From contig JAFXJY010000021.1 in NCBI GenBank assembly GCA_017531985.1, positions 1 to 64,000 of the forward strand: DNA of 64,000 nucleotides, in the 5' to 3' direction. The position numbers and the translations under genes are program-made. The DNA is from Bacteroidaceae bacterium (GTDB taxonomy: Bacteria; Bacteroidota; Bacteroidia; Bacteroidales; Barnesiellaceae_A). Positions within the stretch are counted from its first letter, which is position 1, and the number at the start of each line of letters is the position of its first letter. A model generated the notes under the pieces. That model was not told the origin of the DNA, searched no databases, and saw only the letters and a program-made list of their open reading frames with translations. This document shows positions 11,148 through 19,700 of this stretch, in pieces.

Positions 11148-11177
11148 AAAAAAACGAGGGGACATCGTTGCCCCCTC
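11148..11177 (-). promoter_or_regulatory. Terminator-like hairpin in the rimP-nusA-infB leader (candidate attenuator)
   Basis: On the transcribed strand GAGGGG (11177-11172) pairs with CCCCTC (11161-11156) across a 10-base loop. A G and then seven T follow (11154-11148), which is the layout of an intrinsic terminator. It lies between the promoter at 11197-11227 and the rimP start at 11131, with only about 15 bases between the expected transcript start and the stem. Regulation through NusA is inference from the E. coli operon. Confidence 0.65.
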
Positions 11178-11196
11178 CGTATGACTCGGTGTGCTG

Positions 11197-11227
11197 CAAA
11201 TATAATACATTATTATACGCAATGCAA
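11197..11227 (-). promoter_or_regulatory. Promoter of rimP-nusA-infB
   Basis: Read on the - strand, a TATATTTG -7 box (11204-11197) has TTG 20 bases upstream (11227-11225), which matches the Bacteroidota consensus. Transcription should begin near 11190, giving a leader of about 60 bases that includes the hairpin at 11148-11177. Confidence 0.75.
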
Positions 11228-11306
11228 GTAGCCGACCTTTAATAGCCCTAATATTCGCGTAATTGTGGTTGATAATTATATTTATTTTACATTTTTTGTA
11301 TTTTTA

Positions 11307-12041
11307 TCACATTATCGGAAAGGCAAAAGCATTGCTCTCCTTTTTCCATTGCCCTTCGTTACCTTGACAATAAGAGTTGCATAAGCGATGAAAATCGTCG
11401 CTATGATTGAAATAAGTGAGATGAGCCAACTCGTGACACACAATGAAACGCCGCAAATGATGAGGATAGAACAAGACATAGGCCGAAATGGTAATCACTC
11501 CCCGGCGTGAACAATGACCGAGCGTGCTGCGACCTTGTCCCACACGCACATCGGCTACTCGCAACGAATATTGTCCTGCATAATCAAGCACCATATCACA
11601 CAAGACCTTTCCCCACATAGCACGCATCCGTCCCACAATAAATCGTGAAACAAATCGCTCATATCGAGGCTCTTCAATATCATTCTCGGCACTATAATAG
11701 ACATACAGGCAATTGCCCTGTCGCAACGACCTCACACAGTTACGCTCCAACTTATCGTCCGAGAGTATATGTATCTCACCCTCCATTGTCTTGATTACCT
11801 TGCCCGAGAAGAGGTGAGCTACACGATTGCGACAAACAGCCCTGTCGAGCATTCGCTGCAAAGCCACACGGTTGGCATCAACAAGTTGCAACAAATACCT
11901 CTCATCCACCTGCACAGCCACAGGAACAACAACACATAAACACCCCTCAACAACTTTAAAGATAATACGTTTTGCCCTCTTACTGAGAACAATAGGTATC
12001 TCACCCCACTCTCTGTCGACTATCACATTATCACTATTCAT
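11307..12041 (-). CDS. YgjP-like (DUF45) M48-type metallopeptidase
   Basis: This 244-residue protein carries HELAHLTYFNHSDDF at residues 203-217: His203 and His207 with Glu204 form the HExxH zinc site, and the following NHS.xF is the hallmark of the YgjP/DUF45 family. A motif SRRGVITISAYVLFYP before the site is also family-typical. No signal peptide or membrane segment is visible, so it is probably cytoplasmic. The substrate is unknown. A -7 box TACCTTTG lies at 12070-12063 on the - strand; the -33 element is weak. It is divergent from korAB. Confidence 0.88.
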   Translation of the reverse strand: MNSDNVIVDREWGEIPIVLSKRAKRIIFKVVEGCLCVVVPVAVQVDERYLLQLVDANRVALQRMLDRAVCRNRVAHLFSGKVIKTMEGEIHILSDDKLERNCVRSLRQGNCLYVYYSAENDIEEPRYERFVSRFIVGRMRAMWGKVLCDMVLDYAGQYSLRVADVRVGQGRSTLGHCSRRGVITISAYVLFYPHHLRRFIVCHELAHLTYFNHSDDFHRLCNSYCQGNEGQWKKESNAFAFPIM

Positions 12042-12062
12042 AAGCTAAAAAACAGGTCTCCA

Positions 12063-12070
12063 CAAAGGTA
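12063..12070 (-). promoter_or_regulatory. -7 box of the YgjP-like gene
   Basis: TACCTTTG on the - strand lies 22 bases upstream of ATG 12041 and matches TAnnTTTG. No convincing TTTG stands at the proper distance upstream, so the promoter may be weak or need an activator. Confidence 0.5.
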
Positions 12071-12137
12071 CACATTTCGCATCAAAAACAGTGCTCAATT
12101 GTTAATAAAAAAATTAGGGCAAAAATATTAGCAATAT

Positions 12138-12171
12138 TTTGACGGTCGAATACTTAAATTTACTAACTTTG
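12138..12171 (+). promoter_or_regulatory. Promoter of korAB
   Basis: TTTG (12138-12141) and TAACTTTG (12164-12171) are separated by 22 bases, one more than usual. The expected start near 12177 leaves a leader of roughly 55 bases before ATG 12234. Confidence 0.6.
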
Positions 12172-12233
12172 CACCAATCTATGGTGTAATCCTTAGAAGT
12201 AGTTAACCTAATCTACAAACTAATAGCAACGAA

Positions 12234-14084
12234 ATGACAGAATCTACAAAGGTGAAAGTTCTGGATAAGGTGGTTGTTCGTTTCTCGGGTGACTCGGGTG
12301 ACGGTATGCAACTTGCAGGCAACATCTTTTCAGCAATCTCGGCAGCCATAGGCAATGAGATTTCGACATTCCCCGACTATCCCGCGGAGATACGTGCTCC
12401 GCAAGGCACTCTCAGTGGCGTGTCGGGTTTTCAAGTACATATAGGTAAAGGTGTGTATACACCCGGTGACAAAGCTGATGTGTTGGTTGCAATGAACCCC
12501 GCTGCGTTGAAAACACAAATTCAATTCTTGAAAAAAGGTGGTGTGGTAATCATTGATACCGACTCATTTAAAGAAGCAGACTTAAAGAAAGCTCTCTATG
12601 AGACCGATGATGCCATCGCAGAGCTTGGCATTGATCCCGCACAAGTCATGTCGGTGGCCATCACAACACTCACTAAAGAGTCGCTTGCCGACTCGGGTCT
12701 CGATGTAAAGAGTATCGTACGATGCAAGAACATCTTTGCATTGGGTCTTGTGTGCTGGCTCTTTGACCGCCCGGTTTCACAAGCCGGACACATGCTCTCG
12801 CACAAGTTCGCCAAGAAACCCACTATCGCCGAAGCCAATGTTAAAGTCCTTAACGATGGCTACAACTACGGCAATAACATACATGCATCAGTATCGACCT
12901 ATCGCGTAGAAACTGCTGCGGTACGTCCCGGTATCTATACCGACCTCAATGGTAATACAGCCACAGCATGGGGTCTTATTGCAGCATCGGAAAAAGCCGG
13001 TCTGCCCCTCTTCCTCGGAAGCTACCCCATCACTCCCGCCACCGACATCCTTCACGAGCTGGCCAAACGCAAAGACCTCGGTGTAAAAGCCGTACAAATG
13101 GAAGACGAAATAGCCGGAGCATGTTCGGCAATCGGTGCCGCATTCGCCGGAAACTTGGCTGCTACATCAACATCAGGTCCCGGTCTTGCTCTCAAGAGCG
13201 AAGCTATCGGCTTGGCTGTAATGGCCGAGCTACCCTTGGTAGTTATCGATGTACAACGCGGTGGTCCTTCGACCGGATTGCCCACTAAGACTGAGCAAAC
13301 CGACCTCTTGCAAGCATTGTATGGTCGCAATGGTGAAAGCCCCCTCGTAGTAGTAGCCGCTTCAACTCCCGCCAACTGCTACGACATGGCATTCAACGCT
13401 GCCAAGATAGCTTTGGAACATATGACACCCGTAATCCTCATGACCGACGGATTCATTGCCAACGGCTCATCGGCATGGCGTATTCCCGACGAAGACGAAT
13501 ATCCCGAAATACATCCCAACTATGTAAAACCCGAAATGCTCGACGAAGGTTGGAGACCCTACATGCGTAACCCCGAAACAATGGTACGCTACTGGGCAAT
13601 ACCCGGTATGGAAGGATTCATGCACCGTCTCGGAGGTCTTGAAAAAGATGCCAAGACAAGTGCCATCTCGACCGACCCCGCCAACCACGCCCGCATGGTA
13701 GCTGCTCGTCAAGCAAAGATTGACAACGTAGCCAAGGACATACCCCTACTCGAAGTCATGGGTAACCCCGATGCCGACATGCTCGTTATCGGATGGGGCG
13801 GTACTTACGGACACATATACTCGGCCGTTACCGACATGTGCAACGCCGGCAAGGATGTGGCTATGATACACTTCAACTACATCAAGCCCCTTCCCGCCAA
13901 TGCCGAAGAAATTATCCGTCGCTACAAGAAAGTGGTCGTTTGCGAATTGAACAACGGACAATTTGCATCATACCTCGCAGGTCAAATCCCCGGTGTTGAG
14001 TTCTTACGTTACAACAAAGTAGAAGGTCAACCCTTCAGCTCATCGGAATTAGTAGAACATTTCACCCAACTAATCGAGAAGTAA
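12234..14084 (+). CDS. korA: 2-oxoacid:ferredoxin oxidoreductase subunit alpha (2-oxoglutarate type)
   Basis: This 616-residue subunit fuses the gamma-type domain (about 1-190, motif RFSGDSGDGMQLAG) to the alpha domain (about 240-616). The alpha domain includes EDEIAGACSAIGAAFAGN and TSGPGLALKSEAIGLA. With KorB it oxidatively decarboxylates a 2-oxoacid, most likely 2-oxoglutarate to succinyl-CoA, and passes electrons to ferredoxin. KorA-type fusion and pairing with a small beta subunit fit KorAB of anaerobic Bacteroidales. The substrate cannot be proved from sequence alone. The stop is two bases from the korB start, so translation is probably coupled. Confidence 0.95.
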   Translation: MTESTKVKVLDKVVVRFSGDSGDGMQLAGNIFSAISAAIGNEISTFPDYPAEIRAPQGTLSGVSGFQVHIGKGVYTPGDKADVLVAMNPAALKTQIQFLKKGGVVIIDTDSFKEADLKKALYETDDAIAELGIDPAQVMSVAITTLTKESLADSGLDVKSIVRCKNIFALGLVCWLFDRPVSQAGHMLSHKFAKKPTIAEANVKVLNDGYNYGNNIHASVSTYRVETAAVRPGIYTDLNGNTATAWGLIAASEKAGLPLFLGSYPITPATDILHELAKRKDLGVKAVQMEDEIAGACSAIGAAFAGNLAATSTSGPGLALKSEAIGLAVMAELPLVVIDVQRGGPSTGLPTKTEQTDLLQALYGRNGESPLVVVAASTPANCYDMAFNAAKIALEHMTPVILMTDGFIANGSSAWRIPDEDEYPEIHPNYVKPEMLDEGWRPYMRNPETMVRYWAIPGMEGFMHRLGGLEKDAKTSAISTDPANHARMVAARQAKIDNVAKDIPLLEVMGNPDADMLVIGWGGTYGHIYSAVTDMCNAGKDVAMIHFNYIKPLPANAEEIIRRYKKVVVCELNNGQFASYLAGQIPGVEFLRYNKVEGQPFSSSELVEHFTQLIEK

Positions 14085-14086
14085 TC

Positions 14087-15103
14087 ATGGAAGAGAACAA
14101 AAAATATACAGCTCAAGACTTTAAGAGCGACCAGTATGTACGCTGGTGTCCCGGCTGTGGCGACCACGCCATTGTCAATGCCTTGCAGAAAGCCATGGCC
14201 GAGGTAGGTGTACCTCCTCACAAAACCGCAGTCATATCGGGTATTGGTTGCTCATCGCGACTACCCTACTACATGGGAACCTACGGCTTCCACACCATTC
14301 ATGGTCGTGGCGGAGCTATCGCATCGGGCGTAAAGATGGCCAATCCCGACTTGACCGTATGGCAAGTATCGGGTGATGGAGACTGTCTCGCCATCGGTGG
14401 TAACCACTTCATCCACGAAGTTCGTCGCAACATCGACCTCAACATCTTGTTGATGAACAACAAAATATACGGTCTTACCAAGGGTCAATACTCACCCACT
14501 ACCGATCGCGGTTCGGTTACCAAGTCATCGCCCTATGGTACTGTCGAAGATCCCTTCATCCCCGCCGAACTCGTATTCGGTGCCCGTGGTACATTCTTTG
14601 CCCGCTCACTCGACGTTGAAGTCAACACAACTGTCGAAGTTCTCGCAGCAGCTGCTGCACATAAGGGAACATCGGTGTGCGAAGTATTGCAAAACTGCGT
14701 AATCTTCAACAACAACATCCACTCATACGTTACCGATAAAGATGTTCGTGCCGACCGCACCATCCACCTCCGCCACGGCGAGAAGATGATATTCGGAAAG
14801 GACAACAACCGCGGTATCGTACTCGATGGCTACCTGTTGAAAGCTGTTACCATTGGTGAAGACGGCTACACAATGGACGACATCCTCGTTCACGATGCCA
14901 AGAACCCCAACAACGTACTGCACCAGATGCTTGCCATGATGGATGGTCACGAACTCCCCCTCGCCATCGGTGTCATTCGCGATGTTGATGCACCCAACTA
15001 CACCGACGAATTGACCCGTCAGGTTGAAGAGGTGAAAGGCAAGAAAAACTTCAAGTCACTCCGCGAGTACATCCTCAGCGGTGATACTTGGGAAGTAAAG
15101 TAA
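14087..15103 (+). CDS. korB: 2-oxoacid:ferredoxin oxidoreductase subunit beta
   Basis: This 338-residue thiamine diphosphate-binding subunit has the cysteine-containing start RWCPGCGDHAIVNAL (iron-sulfur related) and GIGCSSRLPYYMGTYG. The ThDP/metal motif is GDGDCLAIGGNHFIHEVRRN followed by LLMNNKIYGLTKGQYSPT. It forms the active enzyme with KorA directly upstream. A 12-13 bp GC-rich hairpin at 15131-15158 ends the operon. No separate korC or korD is adjacent. Confidence 0.95.
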   Translation: MEENKKYTAQDFKSDQYVRWCPGCGDHAIVNALQKAMAEVGVPPHKTAVISGIGCSSRLPYYMGTYGFHTIHGRGGAIASGVKMANPDLTVWQVSGDGDCLAIGGNHFIHEVRRNIDLNILLMNNKIYGLTKGQYSPTTDRGSVTKSSPYGTVEDPFIPAELVFGARGTFFARSLDVEVNTTVEVLAAAAAHKGTSVCEVLQNCVIFNNNIHSYVTDKDVRADRTIHLRHGEKMIFGKDNNRGIVLDGYLLKAVTIGEDGYTMDDILVHDAKNPNNVLHQMLAMMDGHELPLAIGVIRDVDAPNYTDELTRQVEEVKGKKNFKSLREYILSGDTWEVK

Positions 15104-15130
15104 CACGTCTATTACACATTAATTAATATA

Positions 15131-15158
15131 GTGAGGCTCGCCAACCGGCGAGCCTCAC
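15131..15158 (+). terminator. Hairpin terminator after korB
   Basis: GTGAGGCTCGCC (15131-15142) pairs with GGCGAGCCTCAC (15147-15158) across a 4-base loop, 27 bases after the korB stop. The tail is only weakly T-rich. It also lies downstream of the - strand zinc-ribbon gene and may serve both. Confidence 0.7.
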
Positions 15159-15182
15159 TTACATAATAGTATAATCCTTAAT

Positions 15183-15356
15183 TTATCTCTCTACATATCC
15201 TATATGCTCCCACGCCTGATAGGCTTGACAACGATTGCAATAAGATGATGGATTACATCTTTCGCAGTATAAAGCACCACATTCTTTACAACGATATACG
15301 CTGGCTTCATGGGGATTACCGCATGTGGGACATTGATAGAATTTTGCGTTAGCCAT
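15183..15356 (-). CDS. 57-residue double CxxC-pair zinc-ribbon protein
   Basis: A short frame starts at ATG 15356 and stops with TAA at 15185-15183. Its 57 residues contain four CxxC pairs: Cys9/12 (CPTC), Cys23/26 (CKEC), Cys31/34 (CERC) and Cys40/43 (CNRC). This is enough for two zinc sites, like a compact zinc ribbon or rubredoxin-like knuckle protein. No signal peptide is seen. The ordered cysteine spacing makes a chance frame very unlikely. The overlapping 66-residue frame at 15200-15400 lacks such a pattern. It lies 90 bases beyond the terminator of the structured RNA and shows no clear promoter of its own. I do not recognise a specific family; nucleic acid or protein binding is a guess. 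Confidence 0.75.
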   Translation of the reverse strand: MANAKFYQCPTCGNPHEASVYRCKECGALYCERCNPSSYCNRCQAYQAWEHIGYVER

Positions 15357-15445
15357 AATATTTGATTTTTTAATTTTATATCCCTACTCATTTTCGGCAT
15401 TTCGGGTTACTCCGTTGCACCTTAGTCAAGTTATCGATTACGCAC

Positions 15446-15464
15446 AAAAAAAGCACGGTGCTTT
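15446..15464 (-). terminator. Intrinsic terminator of the structured RNA
   Basis: On the - strand AAAGCA-CCG-TGCTTT (15464-15450) forms a six-pair stem and ends in an uninterrupted seven-T run that continues to 15446. Its position at the closing end of the rod suggests the mature 3' end. Confidence 0.75.
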
Positions 15465-15685
15465 CAGCATTCCCATCCGGAGGTGTTTGGCGTAACCTAG
15501 CAGTAGAATAACCGAAAGCCCATGCCAATGGCATGAGCAATTCTTGCTATATTCTTACTGCTATCTCTTTTAGTCGCCAAACTTTCCGGATAGTAGAATA
15601 AAGCTAAAATGCTTTTCCAATATGTCTAAATGTGCGTATCGGATATACGCTAATGTTTCATAGGCAATTATTTTTAATGTTTATC
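15446..15685 (-). ncRNA. Structured RNA of about 240 nt, 6S-like or a regulatory leader
   Basis: A strong promoter (15689-15719) and an intrinsic terminator (15446-15464) bracket a region with no frame of note. The RNA folds into a long rod. AGCATT (15613-15608) pairs with 15471-15466. ATCCGGA plus GTTTGGCG (15591-15575) pair with 15492-15475. AGCAGTA.GAATA (15562-15550) pairs with 15510-15499. Two small hairpins cap it (15519-15533 and 15536-15548). An unpaired bubble (ACTAAAAGAGAT opposite a short purine-rich strand) sits mid-rod. A rod with a central bubble and this length fit 6S RNA, which is known in Bacteroidales, but I cannot align it to a family. The alternative is a leader for the zinc-ribbon gene. 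Confidence 0.6.
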
Positions 15686-15688
15686 ATG

Positions 15689-15719
15689 CAAATGTAGTTA
15701 TTTCTATCCTTAAAATCAA
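15689..15719 (-). promoter_or_regulatory. Consensus promoter of the structured RNA
   Basis: On the - strand TACATTTG (15696-15689) has TTG (15719-15717) exactly 20 bases upstream, an excellent match to the Bacteroidota housekeeping promoter. Transcription should start about 15682-15685. Confidence 0.75.
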
Positions 15720-15803
15720 TACCACATATCGAAATACTTCGCATGAATAGGTTAAGATGTGCATAACAAAGGTGGGTACGAATCTACACCTGTATAATAA
15801 AAG

Positions 15804-15841
15804 CCGAAGCCGGCTTATCGTCTTCGATAGGCCGGCTTCGG
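15804..15841 (-). terminator. Terminator of the membrane zinc protease gene
   Basis: CCGAAGCCGGC (15804-15814) pairs with GCCGGCTTCGG (15831-15841), with a further short stem inside the loop. On the - strand it is followed by CTTTTATTAT. It lies 23 bases after the stop at 15864. Confidence 0.8.
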
Positions 15842-15863
15842 GGTATTGTGATTATAAGATTTA

Positions 15864-16541
15864 TCAGTCGTCACTATTTCCAATAAACATAAGAATATAG
15901 TAAACGAGCGTAGCCAACGAACTCAATGCGGCTACGACATAAGTATAGGCCGCCCATTTGAGTGCATCCTTGGCCATGGGATGAGTATTGGTGTTGGTAA
16001 TACCGGCGGTGTTGAGCCATGCCAAAGCTCGCTGACTGGCATTGATTTCAACAGGAAGGGTCACGATGCTGAATAGTGTTGTTATACCGAAGAGTATAAT
16101 TCCGGCAATCATGATCTGAGGGAATGACTGTATGGTGAATATACCGATCAACAATACCCACTGCATCCAACTGGATGCAAAGTTGACAACAGGCACAAGC
16201 GAGGAACGTAATTTAAGGGGTGCATATCCCATGGCATGTTGCAGAGCATGACCTGTCTCATGAGCAGCAACAGCGGCTGCGGCTATGCTACAACTGTTGT
16301 ACACACCATCACTGAGGTTGATAGTGCGATTGGTGGGGTTGTAGTGATCGGTGAGCGTACCTCCTACATGAGTTACTGTTACATTGTTGATGCCGTTCTC
16401 GCGGAGCATCCGCTCGGCAATATCTTTACCCGTCAGCCCATAAGGCATGGGAACCTGAGAGTACTTCTTCATGCGACTTTGCAACATATTTTGCACTATA
16501 TAGCTGAATATCGCAAAGACTATAAATATAATGTATATCAT
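15864..16541 (-). CDS. Membrane zinc metallopeptidase, YugP-type
   Basis: This 225-residue integral membrane protein has an N-terminal membrane helix (residues 1-20). The zinc motif HETGHALQHAMGY follows: His94 and His98 ligands, Glu95 base. Further hydrophobic helices lie around 108-160 (VPVVNFASSWMQWVLL and IMIAGIILFGITTLFS) and near the C-terminus. The order TM-HExxH-TM-TM and length match the neutral zinc metallopeptidase family YugP (peptidase Mx1). Its substrate is not known. A -7 box (TATCTTTG) at 16576-16569 gives a short leader. Confidence 0.88.
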   Translation of the reverse strand: MIYIIFIVFAIFSYIVQNMLQSRMKKYSQVPMPYGLTGKDIAERMLRENGINNVTVTHVGGTLTDHYNPTNRTINLSDGVYNSCSIAAAAVAAHETGHALQHAMGYAPLKLRSSLVPVVNFASSWMQWVLLIGIFTIQSFPQIMIAGIILFGITTLFSIVTLPVEINASQRALAWLNTAGITNTNTHPMAKDALKWAAYTYVVAALSSLATLVYYILMFIGNSDD

Positions 16542-16568
16542 AATAGAATTGTGATTTATTGTTCGCTA

Positions 16569-16576
16569 CAAAGATA
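16569..16576 (-). promoter_or_regulatory. -7 box of the YugP-type gene
   Basis: TATCTTTG on the - strand lies 28 bases upstream of ATG 16541 and fits TAnnTTTG. The -33 region is not canonical. Confidence 0.5.
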
Positions 16577-16796
16577 GTTGATTATAGCATGTACATTTGT
16601 TAACCGAGTAGTAATTTATGTTAATATAGTTAACTTTCCACTGCTCACTATCGATGAATTAAATAGAGCTGCCGATATAGACAAACTTTTTCTCACAAAA
16701 CATTTAATTTTTATCGATATTTGTTGCTGTTTTGATAAAAAAACTATAATATTGCATGTCGAATTGTATAAAACAATCAATAAAAGCAATATAAGT

Positions 16797-19700
16797 ATGA
16801 AAAAGTATTTTTTATTAGTCATGACACTGACTTCGATAATATCGATAGCACAGGTTATTGAATCAGGAAATAAGAATACAACAGTTATTCCTCGCGAGGA
16901 GATTACGGGTCATTCACCTCGTGCTTATACTCTGATGGAAAGCACCTCGTCGCGAAGGATCTCGTATATCAAACAATCCGACTCGACCATTCCGTCGGAT
17001 CAGGTTGAAATTATATTGGAAGCACACAAAGTATTTGGCGATTTTGCCAAGATAGGTTTTCAGCTACTGCTCGATGCCGACCATTCGGTATATGGCGATA
17101 TTATACACGATTGGTCACAAGCATTTTACGAAACATACTCCGACTTTGAATATCGAATACCCGAAGATGCTGATGCCGATGAGAATAGCAAGAATGTTGT
17201 AATGGATGGAGAAGAGTCAATCTTAATACCGGCGGGTGTATATGATTTTATGGTGATATACCCCTACCCCGGGGATGGTCTTATGTTGGCCAAGGGCGAC
17301 TTTTCACGCGGTGACGATTTCAGGTTTCAAGGCGGCTGTTCCTATCGCTTTCTCATAGAATACGGAGCTTTCGAAATGCCCGACTACTCGGGATATGATG
17401 CCGTTTCGGAACTTTACGCCAAGACCGATGTCTCTATAACCGATATTATATTACCCATTAAGGGAATGGATTTTACCGATGAAGAGGAGGTGACCATTGA
17501 GATTGTCAACAGAGGACAAGACGAAGTCAAAAATCTTATTGTAGGCTACCAAATAGATGACAATCCGATTGTTATGGAGCGTACAACCTTTACCATCACC
17601 TCGGGCGATACTGTTCAATATACATTTAAAAACAAGGTCGACTTTTCTGTCGAAAAGCTATATGAAATAAAGGCGTGGTCGGTACTTAACAAGGATATGA
17701 TAACGACCAACGACACATGCATTGCCAAGTGTAACCATCAGGGTGTAACACAATTACCCTACGTTTGCGACTTTTCAACCCAAGGAGCCGATGCTTTTAT
17801 CTACGACTGGACTATCGTGGACATCAACAATGACAACTCGACATGGATGTACAGCGAATGGGTAAAGGGCGTAGGAGGAACGTATGGAGTTGCCAGTTGT
17901 TCAAGTGGTTTCAAAGAGGGAAACGACATTCTATACTCGGTACCTTTATACGTCAATGCCGGTGATAATCACATGATATTATACACGAGTTGTGTCAACG
18001 ATATCAAGACCGAGTTGTTAGATATTGCGTATGGCATGACAATGAATTACGAAGAGATGACTCCGCTGGCTCAATACGAAGTGTCTACTACCGAATGGGT
18101 GAAGCGTATCATTAACTTCAATGTGCCACAGTCGGGTGTTTACTATTTTGCTTTCAAGGCTCACACAGTCGATGGATACAACCAGTTTATCGATGATATT
18201 ACAATAGCCGAGGGATATCACGAGGTAACTCCTCAATTGCGTATCGATAAGATAATATTACCCTATTCCAACTGCGACTTGTCGGAGAACAGCAAGATAG
18301 GAGCCATGATTACCAATATAGGAACTTGTGCTACCGATGAATTTACACTTCGATACACTGTCGATTATGAACCATCTGTAACACAAACATTTGCCGACGT
18401 ATTGGAACCCACCAAGACCGGTATCTACTATTTTGACACTACCGCCGACCTATCAGAGATAGGGAAATACGAAGTGCTGATGGAGGCAACTTGTAACACC
18501 GAAATAGAGAGCGAAATGTTAAGTGAAGTACATCATTATGCTCCTATTACCGAACTGCCGGTTACAACCAACTTCAGGACCGGAGAAAATTATGCTTCAT
18601 ACTGGACCGAAATGAATCCCGGTACATGGCTTCTCGATGAATTCGGTTCATTCAATACAGGGTATCACGAACTTGAAAACGGATTGTTATCACACTGCTT
18701 TGCATTAGACCGTTCGGTACGCATCCGATTACAATATGCCAAAGGCGGATGGGAAACCGGACGCATGTATATTGCTTGCGGAAAAGCCGGTGCCGATGTA
18801 TCGACCTACCGCAAGGTGTATGAAGACAATGATATCTCGCAAGCTATGGAGGTAGAATTTGATGTAATAATCGACGAACCCGATAATTACAGTTTTGTCA
18901 TTGTCAACATGTCCGACGAATATGTATCGCTCGAACTTGGTGAACTCACCATCTCGGAATATCTCCCTTACGACCTGCGACTACTCGATGTAAGATCTCC
19001 TTTGACAACCTACACACCCCAAGTACAGTTTAGCGACGAGATGACATTACACGCTGTCGTTGTAAACCGTGGAGCTGAAACAATGCCCGATGTCAGAGCA
19101 TCATTATACATGGGTAATGATTTGTTGGCAACATCCTCCAAGGGGGTTGATATTGCATCGAACGACACTATCGAAGTTCCGGTTACAGTACAATTCCCCA
19201 CACCTGCCATAGGCGACTTATTCAACCTTACTTTACATGTCAATGGTACTGTCAACGACGATTATGACGACGATAACAGGTACGTCATGTCAACGATTGA
19301 AGTAACAGATACTATCTACGCCAATGAGAACAATGCAAGTGCAACAAGCGGACTGGGCATGATGGGTGATCAACTCTTTATAGGAAACATATACGAACTG
19401 GCAGTTGCCGATGCACTTACATCGGTATCGGTAGCATGGGCTAATGTCCAAGATCCCACCGATCCTGTTGTTGTCATGCCCGTGGCTCTTGCCATATACG
19501 AAGTCAACGATGACATGACAGTAGGACGTCAGCTATACTTCAAGGAGTCGCAACGAGGCATGGGTAGCTGGCAAAACTACTACTTTGCACCCATGCAACT
19601 CAATCCCGGTCGTTACTATTTCGAGGTACAACAATTGGGCATCTACAACATGGGAATAGGCTCGGTCAGCAGCAACTCGAAGTGTTGTTATCAGAACGTG

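Noticed and set aside
15131-15158. Riboswitch or small RNA at the korB 3' end
   Set aside because: A single simple stem 27 bases after the stop is best explained as a terminator.
15200-15400. A 66-codon - strand frame over the zinc-ribbon gene
   Set aside because: It overlaps the 57-codon frame with ordered CxxC pairs in another frame and shows no recognisable pattern itself.
16578-16796. Longer N-terminus of the giant T9SS gene
   Set aside because: The added 73 residues hold no signal peptide. A clean signal peptide begins at ATG 16797.
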